Shown in pieces: positions 47,327 through 58,529 of a stretch of 64,000 nucleotides of DNA (its first letter is position 1; every line of letters begins with the position of its first letter). The notes under the pieces were generated by a model, which was given only the letters and a program-made list of their open reading frames with translations, made no database searches and was not told where the DNA came from. The stretch is from Pristionchus mayeri (lineage: Eukaryota; Nematoda; Chromadorea; Rhabditida; Neodiplogasteridae). A program made the position numbers and the translations under genes. Location of the stretch: the NCBI GenBank assembly GCA_036245805.1, contig BTRK01000001.1:5642001-5706000 (forward strand), read 5' to 3'.

Positions 47327-50300
47327 TCAATCCAAATTCACTACACTACTCACCATTCCCTGTTGTGGTCTCTGCAGCAGCACTGTTGGCTGCAGGGAGT
47401 TGCTGCTGCTGCCCGCTTCCGCACTCGTCTCGTAGAGATTAAGGCGAGATCTGTAGAATTATAATTTAGAATTTCTAGAGTTTGACAACAGTATTGAAAT
47501 TCGATCGGGGAGAAGCGAACTCATCCACTCTTCACCCAAATATGAAACGCGCAACCAACTGGTGCCGGAAAAATATTTGATCGTTTTCAAATACATTTTT
47601 TTTTGTTTTAAAATTGGAGTCCATTCATCAAACAACAGGGGAGTTCCATAAACGTATTGCACTCTTGATGATCGTCATGTACCGTAACCCCGTACTGTAC
47701 ACCAACCTGTTCAGCTTGAGATGACTCGATACGAGATCATCCGTGCACAGAGCAGCCATCAGCGAGAGCTCACCCGCAAGCACCGTTGCCGCGATGATCT
47801 ACATAGCATCGAATACTGATTATTGATTTATATAAAAATTATGAGTGGTCAATCAAGTGCTTGGCAACTTTTAATATTACATGAGTTAGCGTGTGTCAGT
47901 CCATTCAGTGTTTTTATTGAATGCGCGATGAACAGATTGCCGAAAATTGATCAACCACATTATGATATACGACTGAAGCGCAAATGTAAAAGGCTAACAA
48001 CTTTCCCCTGCTTTTCTTTTTTCCTCACCTGTGCCAGATTGTTCGCGTGTGTTCCCGGATCACAGAATGACGGAGAAGGACCGGCCACGCTTAGAAACTG
48101 CAATAATACGATTCTCATGTAAACGTAAAGTTTCGTGCTTTGAATCTTCCGTACTTAATATTTGAGGGCATGCTGAATCGAGTTTCAGCTCTTACGTAAA
48201 TTAACTCAAGTAATTCCGATTGAAAAAGCAATGGGAATAAAAATAATTTCGTACATTATTGCGATGCATACTCTTCAATCGTACTCAAAATTTGAGTCTC
48301 AACTATCTACCCTACCCAACCTCATATAAATTTCCTATATATCTACCTCGTTATCTACCGTACCTCTAGCATTGATCTCTGCGCGGGAAGCACCGTTCCT
48401 CCTCCGACTGTGCCACACTCCACGCAGTTCATTGTCACCTGAAGAGAGCAGAGAATAAGAAAAGAAAATTATAATTTCTGTCACAGTAATGTGCTAAGTA
48501 ATACACAATATGTTGTGAAGAGTTCAATACCGATATGTACAGCGATCCATCCTCCTCCACTTCCATGCGAGTGGAGCACATTGACGAAGATATCACTTGG
48601 GCAAGGTCCTGAAACGAACAATGGATTACGGTAGAAGGGTTTGACGGCTGCGTAATGTCCAAACGGTTGGATACTTCAGCATACCTCAAATTATTGGTTG
48701 AACTAGGAGCGTTACCACCCTATCCAGATGCTACTGTTTCAGCAACACAATATACCGTACCCCAGCCGTACCTGTCCAGTGGCTATGAAGATGGCTGCAA
48801 CGATATTCGCAGCGTGTGCGTTCGATCCTCCGATTGCACCAGCTGCAGCCGAGCCAGAGTCGAACTTAGAACGCGCACACTGAAATATAACATGCTTATC
48901 AACGTTCTGATTACATTTTTACAGAAATTAGAAATCGACTATACAAATCACATAGGCGTTGACAGGGAGAACAAGATATGACTTTGATTTTTGTCAATAT
49001 TCGAGAAGTCGGTCATAAGGAATTTTCTTTCAAAAGTAATCGAGGGGAATTGGAACTGCACTGCGCGATGCTTCATTAAGTGGTTGTGCAACCCAACATC
49101 ACCCAATCGAAATAAACTACCGAGATTCACTTTTCAGATACCAATCTAAGATGTAACCGCACTTTCCAAGCGTTCGGTATCAAAAAATAAGCATCTCTAA
49201 TATTGTATTACACTAATCAGCTACAGTCCTCCGCATCGATACCGTACCTCGGCCATCGCTGCGGGAGTCGTCTTGAGCACGCTCTTGACCACGGACTCGG
49301 GCAGCCAGCATTCAGCCAAAACAGAACGACCGCGCCCCTTGATCCTGATATGAGGAGGGTTACGGTAGGTTGCGATATTATCTCAATCGTGAAATGGGTT
49401 TTAAAGTAAAATCGCTTACCAATTGATCGCCGCTGGCTTCTTGTCACAGCATGTGTTGCCGGAGAGAGCGAGTACCTGAAATTATCGATTGATTTTAATA
49501 GATTTTAATAAAAAAACTAATTTATATGCGTTGTTCAATACAACCATCGTGCTACAACTTGGTTTTCTTTTTCGACCAAAGAATCAAGCCCATTGGCATT
49601 CAGTCGTACTTGACATATTATTCATGTGATGCAGCCATAACGCGCCGGGTAATCAATATATTTTTAAAACAAATAAAACTAGCCTTCATTGTGGGGAAGG
49701 CAGACTGCATGAACTTCATCGCTTGATGGGTCGCCCTGAAGGTTGCTTTATCATTAATCAACTTGATCTACTTAAAAAACGGATCTTTTCTATGCGTCTA
49801 ACTATTTATTTCACGGTATGTGGAATCTATTATTATCTGATCCCAAAAGCAACTAATCGATAGAGTACGCTATCGACCCGTAATCCTGCTAAATCAATAA
49901 ATACTCACTTGGAAATCATGTTCATGCCCATAGCATCTCCCGACTTGCTCGTGAAGCGAATGTGCGCGTATCGACCATCCAGAACAACTTCCGGAGGAGA
50001 GAGAAGCTTCGCGAAGCTGCAACAATATTAAATTTAGAATGTGTATACATTTTAAATTAACTTTGTCACTCGGACTGGCTCAAGGATTAGTTTTAACTCT
50101 CCGAGCGTCTTGTTCCATTAGTGAAACGGAAATGCATCAAGTTGTTCAGATTAAAAATTCACCAAATGCGGAACGTGAAACTTAAAACTGACCGGCTCGT
50201 TCCGTCGAATTCGGCCTTGAGCTTGGCGAAATTCTCGGGCGCCTGCACCCACTGCTTGAGGCGGCTGCAATGGTGTGGGCGATGTTTACTAACTTTCGAG

Positions 50301-53300
50301 TCTCGTCGAAAGTCGACAGGGCGACACTTTACTCTGCCTACACCCCGCATTTATCAAGCTAGTCAAAAAATTGAAAGGACTACGAATCTCAGTTGATCGA
50401 TGTTTTCCAAATCACATCACTTACTTTGCGTCGGAGGCGCTGCTGAACTTGACGACAGGCGCCCGCGTCATTCCCTCAGCAGTAACCACCGTCTTGACGC
50501 CGCCCGACCTCTGTAGAGAGATATAAGATCACAAGACATCAAAGACCAATGATAAATATAGTAAGGAATAATCGCGTAATGTTTTATGCCATGAAGCACA
50601 CCGAAGATTGCAAACAATAATTCCAAGAAGTCATATCCTACTTGTGAAACCCAAATAGCACTGTCATTAAAAAAAGCATAGCATAGGCCTTCTCGTACAG
50701 TATTCATTTTACGAGTATAGAATATGATGCTACGGTATTTTCAGATACCGCCGTTCTTATAACTAGCTACCGTAAGCTCCCACGACTACCGTATTCTCTA
50801 CACACTACCATACCATGATGGCAGCACAGCCTCGATTGGTGCTCGCAACGAGAGCTCCTTCTGTAGTCGCCATGGGAACTTGTAGAGGGACGCCACCGTT
50901 GATCTGAAATAAGACAAAATCATTTATTGATTACAGTACCTATTAAATCTTTTGAGATATAAGGTATATTTTTAGTTCTGAACTCCACCAATAATTGGAA
51001 ATGAAAGTTCCCAGTAGTCTAATACTAGCCATGGTGCGCAAATCAACCTATTCATTAGCTATTAGAAATATAGGCAGCCAATTCGATAGTCGTTAGACTA
51101 CAGTATACCTTGAGTGGTCCCGCGATGCCGACAGGTACGGTAATGTAGCCGATCGGATTCTCGATGCACGCATCTTTGGCCTGAAAGTAATCAATATCCT
51201 CCTACCGTAGTACGGTACTCATCTTATCTCTACTTCGACGAAATCCCATATGTATTAATTAGAAAAAAACAGTGCAAGACTAAGAATAGTGATTGTATCA
51301 TCCAAGGCCAATACCAAACGCCTACAGTATACTCACAATCGTGTAGGGGTAATTGGTGTACGGTAGGTCGGCGAGCTTATTGAGTGGATCAACGGCCGCC
51401 CGGCGCACCGCAACTGCCGTCTGAAAAATCCCAGTTATCAATAACTTGATAGTACCGTACTCATTAAATTACAGATCATCTATATTACAGTCCTACAGTG
51501 CGCCTGATCCTTCTATATTACCTCGAAATCAGGCATGAGTGCCTCCAACTCGCGCGACTTCACCTTGCCCACGTTCACCAGGCGCAGATAGTCTCCCGCG
51601 CGCAACTTGAGTCCTGGAAATTATTATTTAAATAAATATTATATCCAATCACGCACGAGTCCAGCTCGCAGGTGCTAAAAGAATAGACAGTGCATCCAGG
51701 TAGATTTGTACCTCACAACTACGATTTGATAGCTTGAAACTCGCATTTGCAGTTTCTGACCCCCATGTTCGTGCAAAAATGATAATAACGATAACACGCA
51801 AGTTTATTAGCTGAAAGGTCGACTAAACATTTCTCTTTAAGATTAGAGGCCAGATGAACTTTCAGGACTATTGCTTGACCTTGATAAGGATATTTCGTGC
51901 TCTGCACTCAAGACAAGCGCAAATTCGTCAGTCAATTACAGTGATCTTGCTTAACCATCCTCAGCAATAAATAACGCTCTAAACTAAAGTAGAATATTTA
52001 TACAAATACTTAACATTGATAAGGTGATTTCTTCCTCCGCACTCAAGTCAAACACAAATTAGTCAGTCAGTAGTAGTTCTCGAGCGACTGAAACCAAAAA
52101 AATACATATAAATATCCCACCTTTCTTATAATCGTTCTCCAACTCCTCGACGGTTCGATCGAGCGTCGGTCGCACCTCCGCCACAACTGGGTGACTCTGA
52201 AAGGACCGGAGCCTTTTCGTGGTGCAATTTGGTAAATCTCGCCGCACAAAACGTAAATAAAACTGAACTAGCATACACAAACTATATTATGCCATACTAC
52301 TCTTCCTGTGAGCAGTGGGCCATGCACCAATGGTGTCAAACACAAGTAACTAAATATAATACAAAATCGGCACCTCCTCTGTCAGTGGCTCTGCAGTGGG
52401 CTGCATTTCAGCTGATTCCGAGCCTGTAATTTAAATATTTAAATAATTATTTTATTAGTTCAGGTAAATCCTCAACTCCCATTGAGTAATCCAATGCAGC
52501 CAACCTAGTGTATCATATGTAGATCATGAAACCACCGAGTAGGTTCCACTCAAGAACAGCCTACGTGACCTTGGGTATAAAACTGGCGAAACCTTGCCAA
52601 CAACTCCTAGCAAACAAGCGGGAGGGAGGGTTGAGAAATGGGGAAATCACGTTTCACAAACATTTTCTCTATGTCATTCTCTGATCCGATTCTACTGCGA
52701 AAGTCAGCGTTATGGCATCAATAAAAGACTGGATAATGGCACAAGGTCAATCGAGGGAGATCAAAGGAGAATCGAGATCAAACGTTGTTTATATGTTTTC
52801 ACGATAGCTCAAATAGATGATGTATAATCACGGTGAGACATCTGCGTAAATTAATATTTAGCAAGCAAAGCGAGTGCAATATTCTAGCAAAACGCGCTAA
52901 AAATAACGTCAGAAAAAAATGTGTTTTTTTTTAGAAAAGAATGTGCGCATGTGTTTTTTTCCAGTGGGTTCCACGCACTACTTTTGTGATATAGCTTGTA
53001 AATTAGCCTAATTAATTAATTAATTAATTAACTAACTTAATTAATAAAACTGACTGGCTTCGTCACTGTCCTCTTCGCCAAAGGAGAAAGTCGGCTTGCG
53101 CCCGTCCCTTCCCGCCTCAGCGATGGCCTTCTCGAGCAGAGAAACCGCGTGCTTCTGAATTATGTTAATATTTAAATTAATAAATATATAATTAAAAATT
53201 CCGCCTTCATTGATGGGCAGAGAAGGCTACACCGGAGACAAGGGCTGCTATAATTTTACAACTTTTATCTGGTATTAAATTCAAATCGTCACGATAACTA

Positions 53301-53849
53301 TACGAACGCGCACAAGAGCGAGCTCCCTCGCGGCCCTTCCTTATATTGTCAGACGGGATTCGTGCATTTTTTTATAATAATTGAATAGCAGAAAGGAGTT
53401 TCTCGCCTGTTTTTGGCAGAAAATACGTGTTTTTATCCACAGTGCACTCCGCTCTATACTGACTGCGAATGAGTAATTTTAAACAGTGATAACAGATGGA
53501 TGACCAGCTATAAAACCCGATCATCTGCCCACAAAAACAAACAAATATTGCAGAATTTACTTGCGAAACACACTCGTCATAGTTTCCAATGAATTCAAAG
53601 GATGACTCATACGCATACTGACTCATTCTGACTTGCAACCTCGAGTATTTCGAAATTACTACGTCAAAATTGCCTACCAGGGTGCTGTTATCAGTAAATC
53701 TAATGATAAACTACTCGAAAACTGCGAATGAAACAGAAACCCACCTTCCAGTCCGCCTGATTCGACTCGGAAGCTGCTAGAAGCGCCCGGAACTTGTCGA
53801 TAATCGCGCTTTGCCCCTCGAGGGAGTACGTCCGAGCAGCCTCCGACAT
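47327..53849 (-). CDS. HMG-CoA reductase (class I), soluble type, 20 exons
   Basis: It reduces HMG-CoA to mevalonate with NADPH, the committed step of the mevalonate pathway. Exons, in gene order: 53849-53745, 53154-53055, 52423-52374, 52196-52121, 51613-51522, 51420-51337, 51180-51109, 50903-50814, 50510-50425, 50264-50193, 50016-49909, 49735-49684, 49475-49420, 49344-49248, 48879-48772, 48608-48531, 48438-48364, 48097-48029, 47798-47707, 47450-47327. Phases agree throughout and give 561 codons. Signatures are ENPIGYITVPVGIAGPL, PMATTEGALVASTNRGC, SKSGDAMGMNM, DKKPAAINW and GTVGGGT. The four catalytic residues of the family are present: E in ENPIG, K in DKKPA, D in ATGQDLAQ, H in VSSHLKLN. 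The serine of LNRSRL lies where AMPK phosphorylates the human enzyme. The N-terminus (MSEAARTYSLEG) has no membrane segments, so no sterol-sensing anchor is encoded in the exons seen. Exon 12 ends at a GC donor. TTCTAG just before the ATG could be a trans-splice acceptor. Confidence 0.95.
49476..49683 (-). other. GC-AG intron in HMG-CoA reductase
   Basis: Exon 12 ends ATGAAG and the next bases on the minus strand are GCTAGT. The intron ends TTTCAG before GTACTCGCTCTC. Only a GC donor keeps the phase and rejoins FPTMK to VLALSGN, as family conservation requires. Nearby GT sites would shift the frame. Confidence 0.75.
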
Positions 53850-54528
53850 GCTAGAACGATTTAAATACAATAAAATTAAATATAAATATAAAAACAATTA
53901 AAATAGAACAGAACACGTCATGTTTCATCACATTCGCAACAGGAAATGGCGTAAACCCGCTTAAATAGTGACAAGTGTTTGATAAGGACAAAATACAGTC
54001 GGGGAGCGACGAAACAGAGGCCAGTGAGCCAACGTTATTCCTACACGTGTAATGTAACGAAAGCGAAATTCACATGTGGGCTAGGCAAGAGTTAGCAAAC
54101 GAGAGACAGCGAGTTTCGATTCGGCACATTCGCCCGAAATTACGGTAGGTTTGGCGAATTGAGGGTTCGGCGGGGCGCACGCGTTACTTTTACGGTGGGT
54201 GAAAAGAGGATCGAGTACTGATTTTATTTATTTTATCAATTTTAAAAATATTTTTAAGTAGTATTAATATTGCGATAGAACCACATTAGAACTTGTACTT
54301 TCGAAAAACGCTAGGAATATTGCTGTAAAACAAATAGGAGGGTCATTAAACAAAATACAATTGGGTAGGTGTGTTTTACTTGCACACAAAGTAGACGCGC
54401 TTTAAATGATATGATAAGAGATATTCCCATACGCGTCATCCATTCCAACTTGGATCCATTTTGCAAAATGGAAAACAACGATCACTTCAAATTTGTCCAT
54501 GACAGTTTGAGTTTCATGAGCTTATGAG
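53850..54528. promoter_or_regulatory. Upstream region of HMG-CoA reductase
   Basis: On the minus strand a pyrimidine-poor AT tract leads to TTCTAG, then C and the start ATG. This could be a trans-splicing acceptor, which would explain the absence of an upstream exon. No TATA box or sterol-type element could be assigned. A CG-rich stretch with TTACGGTAGG and GGCGGGGCGCACGCG lies at about 54140-54190. Confidence 0.35.
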
Positions 54529-54549
54529 TACAGGGTGGCTGATAAATAT

Positions 54550-57478
54550 CAATCAATCAATCAATCAATTTATCTTATCAGGCGGAAACGCTCAGAAGAT
54601 GATAGGTCGGTAGTCTTCATAAGTTGCACTCCACCAATGGCTGCCAATAGCTCGGGATAGGTCGTCTCTCCATCGCGCGCGAGGCTTTCCGGGGGGACGA
54701 GTCCTATTGAATGGAGTCCAGACAGTTGTCGCACGGCTCCACTGTTCCACTCCCATTCTTCTGATCTTGAGGGCCCAGCGCGCTTTTCGTTTCAATCCTT
54801 CCTCATTCCAGTCTCTCAGCTTGGTAATCCCTCTCACGCGGTCATTCCTCCATCTGTCCCTCAGCGTGACTCCAAGCATCTTTCTTTCCATCTTCCTCTG
54901 GGTGACTCTCAGCCTCTCCTTCTCGCTAGATCTCAGAGCCCATACTTCACACCCATAGAGAACTGTAGCCGTGATGCAGCTCTCGAAGACTCTCCTCCTG
55001 ATCTTGATGGACAGAATTCGAGAAGATAGGAGGTGCGAGAGCTTACTCCAGGCCAGCCACCCTAATCGAATCCGGTGTTCTATTTCGTCGGAATGATCCA
55101 AGGGAAGAGCTATTCTTCCTCCGAGATAGGTGGCGCTATCGACGAATTCGAATCGCAGATTGCCGATGATTATTGGATTGCGGGTAGAGGTGCAGGAGGT
55201 GAGGAGGTTGGTCTTGCTTGCATTCACTTCGAGACCAACTCGGCTGCACGCGTCCATCAGCTTCTTCAGCATTCGTTCCAGCTCGGGTCGAGATTTGGCA
55301 ACGAGAGCCACGTCATCGGCATACTCCAAGTGGCAAAGGTTCCTTCCGTCGAATCTAATTCCATCTGACTCCCAGTCAATGTTGTCCATGGCTGATCGTA
55401 GCACTGCGTTGAAGAGACGAGGGGAGAGGGTATCCCCTTGGCGGACTCCTCGACGCACAGTCACAGGAACGAGCTCCTCATTAACTCGAATGAGTGTAGA
55501 GGAGGACTCGTAGAGACGGCGCAACATGTGGACGAGGGAGGGATGGGCTCCGAACGAGAAGAGGGCTTGCCAGCAGGCATTCCACTCCACACAGTCGAAC
55601 GCCTTCTTGAAGTCGACGAACGCCAAGTAGATTGGGATACCGTACTCGGAGGTTCTTTCAGCGACCTGCTTGATGGCATGCAAGTTGTCGAGAGTACTGT
55701 AGCCGCGCCGGAAGCCGGTTTGGGTCGAGGACTCTGTTTCTTCAAGCACAGTTTCGAGTCTCTGAAGAATGACTTTGGTCATTGTCTTCAGGGAAACGGT
55801 GAGGAGGGAGATGGGACGGAAGTTCCCAATGTTGGTAGGGTCTCCTTTCTTGTGCAGAAGAGTGACAATTGCTTCGGTCAGGTCGCTTGGAACAGCCTCT
55901 CCATCTACCAGATAGTTGAGTAGATCAGCGATAACGGGAGCAAGGTGGTTTCGAGAATGGTATAGCATATCCGGGAGAATGCCATCCGAACCGGGTGAGT
56001 GACCACACTTGAGTTGGGACATCGCTTTGCTGACCTCATCGGGTAGGAAGGGAGGAAGGGGATCCAGAGGCTGAGGAGGGACTGGGAGTGGACACGGAAC
56101 TGCAGGGGTGTAGAGACCGTCAAAGAAGCTCTGGACCACTGTCTTGGTAGCTGCTTGAGAGAGAGCACCAGTTACAGGGTCGGGAACTAGAAAGCGCTTC
56201 TTTGAGGTTTGCAGACTCAGCATGCTCTTCACGATGCTCCTTCCCATGGTTGCTGCTTGCCGTGCTTGCGCCTCCTTTCGCTTCCTGATGTCATCGACGA
56301 AACTCGTCCGGGCAGCTTTGCAGGCAGCTGAGTAGGCGACAGCTTGTTGGGAGTTGGATTGCAATTCATGGCGCATCGCTAGGAGCTTCCGCGTTCCACT
56401 CGAGATCCAAGAAGGGGATTGGCGCTTCCTCCAGCAGTTCGTTGCCGCGGTCTCCGTGAAAGCCTTTACCGTAGTATAGGCGTCGGCGGCAGAACTGGGG
56501 CGGGCAAGGGGCAGTGACGCGAGAAGGTTTGCGTTGACAGTAAAAGCGGTTCGATCGAAATCTAGCCGCTCCCTGCATCTTTTCTGCCTCGCCTTGCCAG
56601 GGAGGGAGAGGCACATCCGAACAAGGCGATGGTCGGAGTCAAACTCAAACCGACCAACGACTCCACAGTTGACTACTCTCGCTGTGGCGGGCGCTGCAAC
56701 GTAGTCAATTTGGTGGAATGCGGAGCCGTTTGGGGATCGCCAGGTCCAGATCCGACCGTGCCGTCTCTTGGGGAACGTGTTCAGGATGCGCAGTCTGTTC
56801 CTCACGCAGAGCTCAGTGAAGCAGCGTCCGCGTGAGTTCGGTGTGGGAGAGGCAAAGTTACCGACAAATCTTTCATTGCCAGGTTCCCTCGCCACTCGAC
56901 AGTTGAAGTCACCAACCAGAACTGGCATATGGCCTTTTGGGGCACTCCGCAGGGCGGTCTCAACCTGGTCTAGGAAGTCTTCATACGCGTCGTCATCGTA
57001 GGAAGACGGAGGGGCGTAAGCGCAGACCAGGAAGAGCCGTAGGTCGGGAAGGAGCAGAGTGGCCAAACGAGGGGAGAGGCCATTGAACACAGCTCCGCGC
57101 GCGAGTTGCGGTCGAAGCAAAAATGCCACGCCATGGGAAGCAGTGGGCCCGCCCGAGTGGTAGACTACAGTGCCTGAGGATGTAAGATTGAACGAGGCAC
57201 AACTCACAATCCTGGCTTCCTGCACTGCAACCACGTCCCACTTGATCTTGTCGAGGGCGAGTTCCATCTCCGACTGCTTCTCCCTTGGGCCGAGCGTCCT
57301 GGCGTTGATGGTGCCGATGTAGAAGTGGCGACCCATCGTGGCGGCGTACAACTCCCGCGTGCCAACGCGTCTGGGAGAGGGAATCCGGGCGGGCGGAACC
57401 GGAGACGGAGAGACGAAATCGCACTCAACCGCTCGCCACACACTTGAGAACCCAGAATGAATGAGAATGAAGAATGAA
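54550..57478 (-). mobile_element. RTE retrotransposon, full-length, inside a DNA-element TIR
   Basis: A 10-bp direct repeat TGATAAATAT occurs at 54540-54549 and 57479-57488, immediately outside the element. The 3' end on the minus strand is a tetranucleotide run (TTGA repeated, plus-strand ATCA, 54550-54570), as expected for RTE. The 5' leader before the start codon is about 140 bp. The length is 2.93 kb. Confidence 0.88.
54592..57336 (-). CDS. RTE endonuclease-reverse transcriptase, intact frame
   Basis: The polyprotein nicks the target and copies element RNA at the nick. The open frame extends upstream to 57543, but the target duplication at 57479-57488 shows the element starts there, so the methionine at 57336 (MGRHFYIGTINARTLGP) is the better start, giving 914 residues. 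The apurinic-type endonuclease occupies about residues 1-250: TINARTLG, VQEARI with the catalytic E, VGDFNCRVA, and DSDHRLVRM near its end. The RT follows with FRPISLLTVS, motif A AFVDFKKAFDCVEW, motif B RRGVRQGDTLSPRLFN and motif C YADDVAL. The C-terminal domain has WALRSSEKERLRVTQRKMER and RARWRDDLSRAIG. No stop or frameshift is seen, so it may be recently active. Coding DNA is GC-rich compared with its surroundings. Confidence 0.9.
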   Translation of the reverse strand: MGRHFYIGTINARTLGPREKQSEMELALDKIKWDVVAVQEARIVSCASFNLTSSGTVVYHSGGPTASHGVAFLLRPQLARGAVFNGLSPRLATLLLPDLRLFLVCAYAPPSSYDDDAYEDFLDQVETALRSAPKGHMPVLVGDFNCRVAREPGNERFVGNFASPTPNSRGRCFTELCVRNRLRILNTFPKRRHGRIWTWRSPNGSAFHQIDYVAAPATARVVNCGVVGRFEFDSDHRLVRMCLSLPGKARQKRCRERLDFDRTAFTVNANLLASLPLARPSSAADAYTTVKAFTETAATNCWRKRQSPSWISSGTRKLLAMRHELQSNSQQAVAYSAACKAARTSFVDDIRKRKEAQARQAATMGRSIVKSMLSLQTSKKRFLVPDPVTGALSQAATKTVVQSFFDGLYTPAVPCPLPVPPQPLDPLPPFLPDEVSKAMSQLKCGHSPGSDGILPDMLYHSRNHLAPVIADLLNYLVDGEAVPSDLTEAIVTLLHKKGDPTNIGNFRPISLLTVSLKTMTKVILQRLETVLEETESSTQTGFRRGYSTLDNLHAIKQVAERTSEYGIPIYLAFVDFKKAFDCVEWNACWQALFSFGAHPSLVHMLRRLYESSSTLIRVNEELVPVTVRRGVRQGDTLSPRLFNAVLRSAMDNIDWESDGIRFDGRNLCHLEYADDVALVAKSRPELERMLKKLMDACSRVGLEVNASKTNLLTSCTSTRNPIIIGNLRFEFVDSATYLGGRIALPLDHSDEIEHRIRLGWLAWSKLSHLLSSRILSIKIRRRVFESCITATVLYGCEVWALRSSEKERLRVTQRKMERKMLGVTLRDRWRNDRVRGITKLRDWNEEGLKRKARWALKIRRMGVEQWSRATTVWTPFNRTRPPGKPRARWRDDLSRAIGSHWWSATYEDYRPIIF

Positions 57479-57488
57479 TGATAAATAT

Positions 57489-58526
57489 TGCGCCACTTTT
57501 CTTGTTTCTCAATCTCCATTCTCTGTAGGCACCATTGCATCAAATTTGGTAACTATGTTGGTAAGGGACAAAAGTTATTAGCCTATAAATATTATTTGGA
57601 TTGTTCAAGTATTTCAAGAGTTATCACTTCTGAAATATTTTGTTTTGGAATTGGGACTTTTCTGGGCACATAAACGTATCTGATAGTTTATGCCGCCTTA
57701 CAGCAAGGAATTAGATACAGGACTCATCCATTTATTCCTAATAAGAACAACCATTTACACGTATAAATATGTGATCAATTATATTATGAGCCTCGGAACT
57801 TTCTCAGAAATGCTTTAAAATTATTTCATTATGAACGGCGCTCTATAAAAAATAATAATATTTCGAAGCCGCATTCTTCGAACACATTAGCTATTGGAAT
57901 TGTTCTATTTTATGCATGATACTCCATCATTCTTTATTGTGAAAATGCATGCCATTTGCTTGGGCATATTGATTCGGAACCAGAATAAGTTGCGAAATGC
58001 TGCGAAGCGACGCTTTTAGCGATATTTTGAGGTGCCTACTTCTACCATTAATTCAACGTTTACATTCAATTTGATGCAACAATATTTCATAACTCGACTC
58101 TGTTAATAGCTATGCAACATTATACGGCGGTATCAACATTCAGAATAAGAAATTCCGAAAAGTGAGTTTTTTGCATATGCGTGACTGAAAGTCATCAAAT
58201 TTATCTCTCTCTGTTTTCAGAGACCCTATATCGCATTTGACAAGATTATCACTTAGTGGAAGGGTTACTCTTCATAGTCACCTCGGTTGCAATTTCGATG
58301 GACATTGAGATCATTTTATATATCGAAAAATGTGAACGGCGCATTGAGTAAAAATGTAGACTACTTTTTCCCTGCATGCTAAGAGCCCGGTCGATACCAT
58401 GAAGCCTGCGTCTAGTAATTGTTTTGCACGGTACTGATATATATTTAAACGCAATATGATAATTATCCTTTTATTTGTTTGCGAGATATTATTCAAAAGG
58501 TGGACGCAATATTTATCAGCCACCCT
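57489..58526. other. Body of the interrupted TIR element, non-coding
   Basis: AT-rich, with no recognisable transposase. It is the remainder of the non-autonomous element whose left end lies at 54531. Confidence 0.5.
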
Positions 58527-58529
58527 GTA

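Larger units (their letters stand above)
54531..58527. mobile_element. TA-flanked TIR element split by an RTE
   Basis: Inverted ends CAGGGTGGCTGATAAATAT lie at 54531 and 58527, flanked by TA (54529-54530 and 58528-58529). The left end continues after the RTE, at 57489, as TGCGCCACTTTTC, which matches the right end TGCGTCCACCTTTTG. Without the RTE the element is about 1.06 kb and non-coding. The terminal CAGGG resembles the maT-like element at 40226, but the rest of the TIR differs. Confidence 0.85.

Noticed and set aside
57337..57543. N-terminal extension of the RTE protein to 57543
   Set aside because: The target-site duplication at 57479-57488 places the element boundary inside this extension, so most of it is host or TIR-element DNA.
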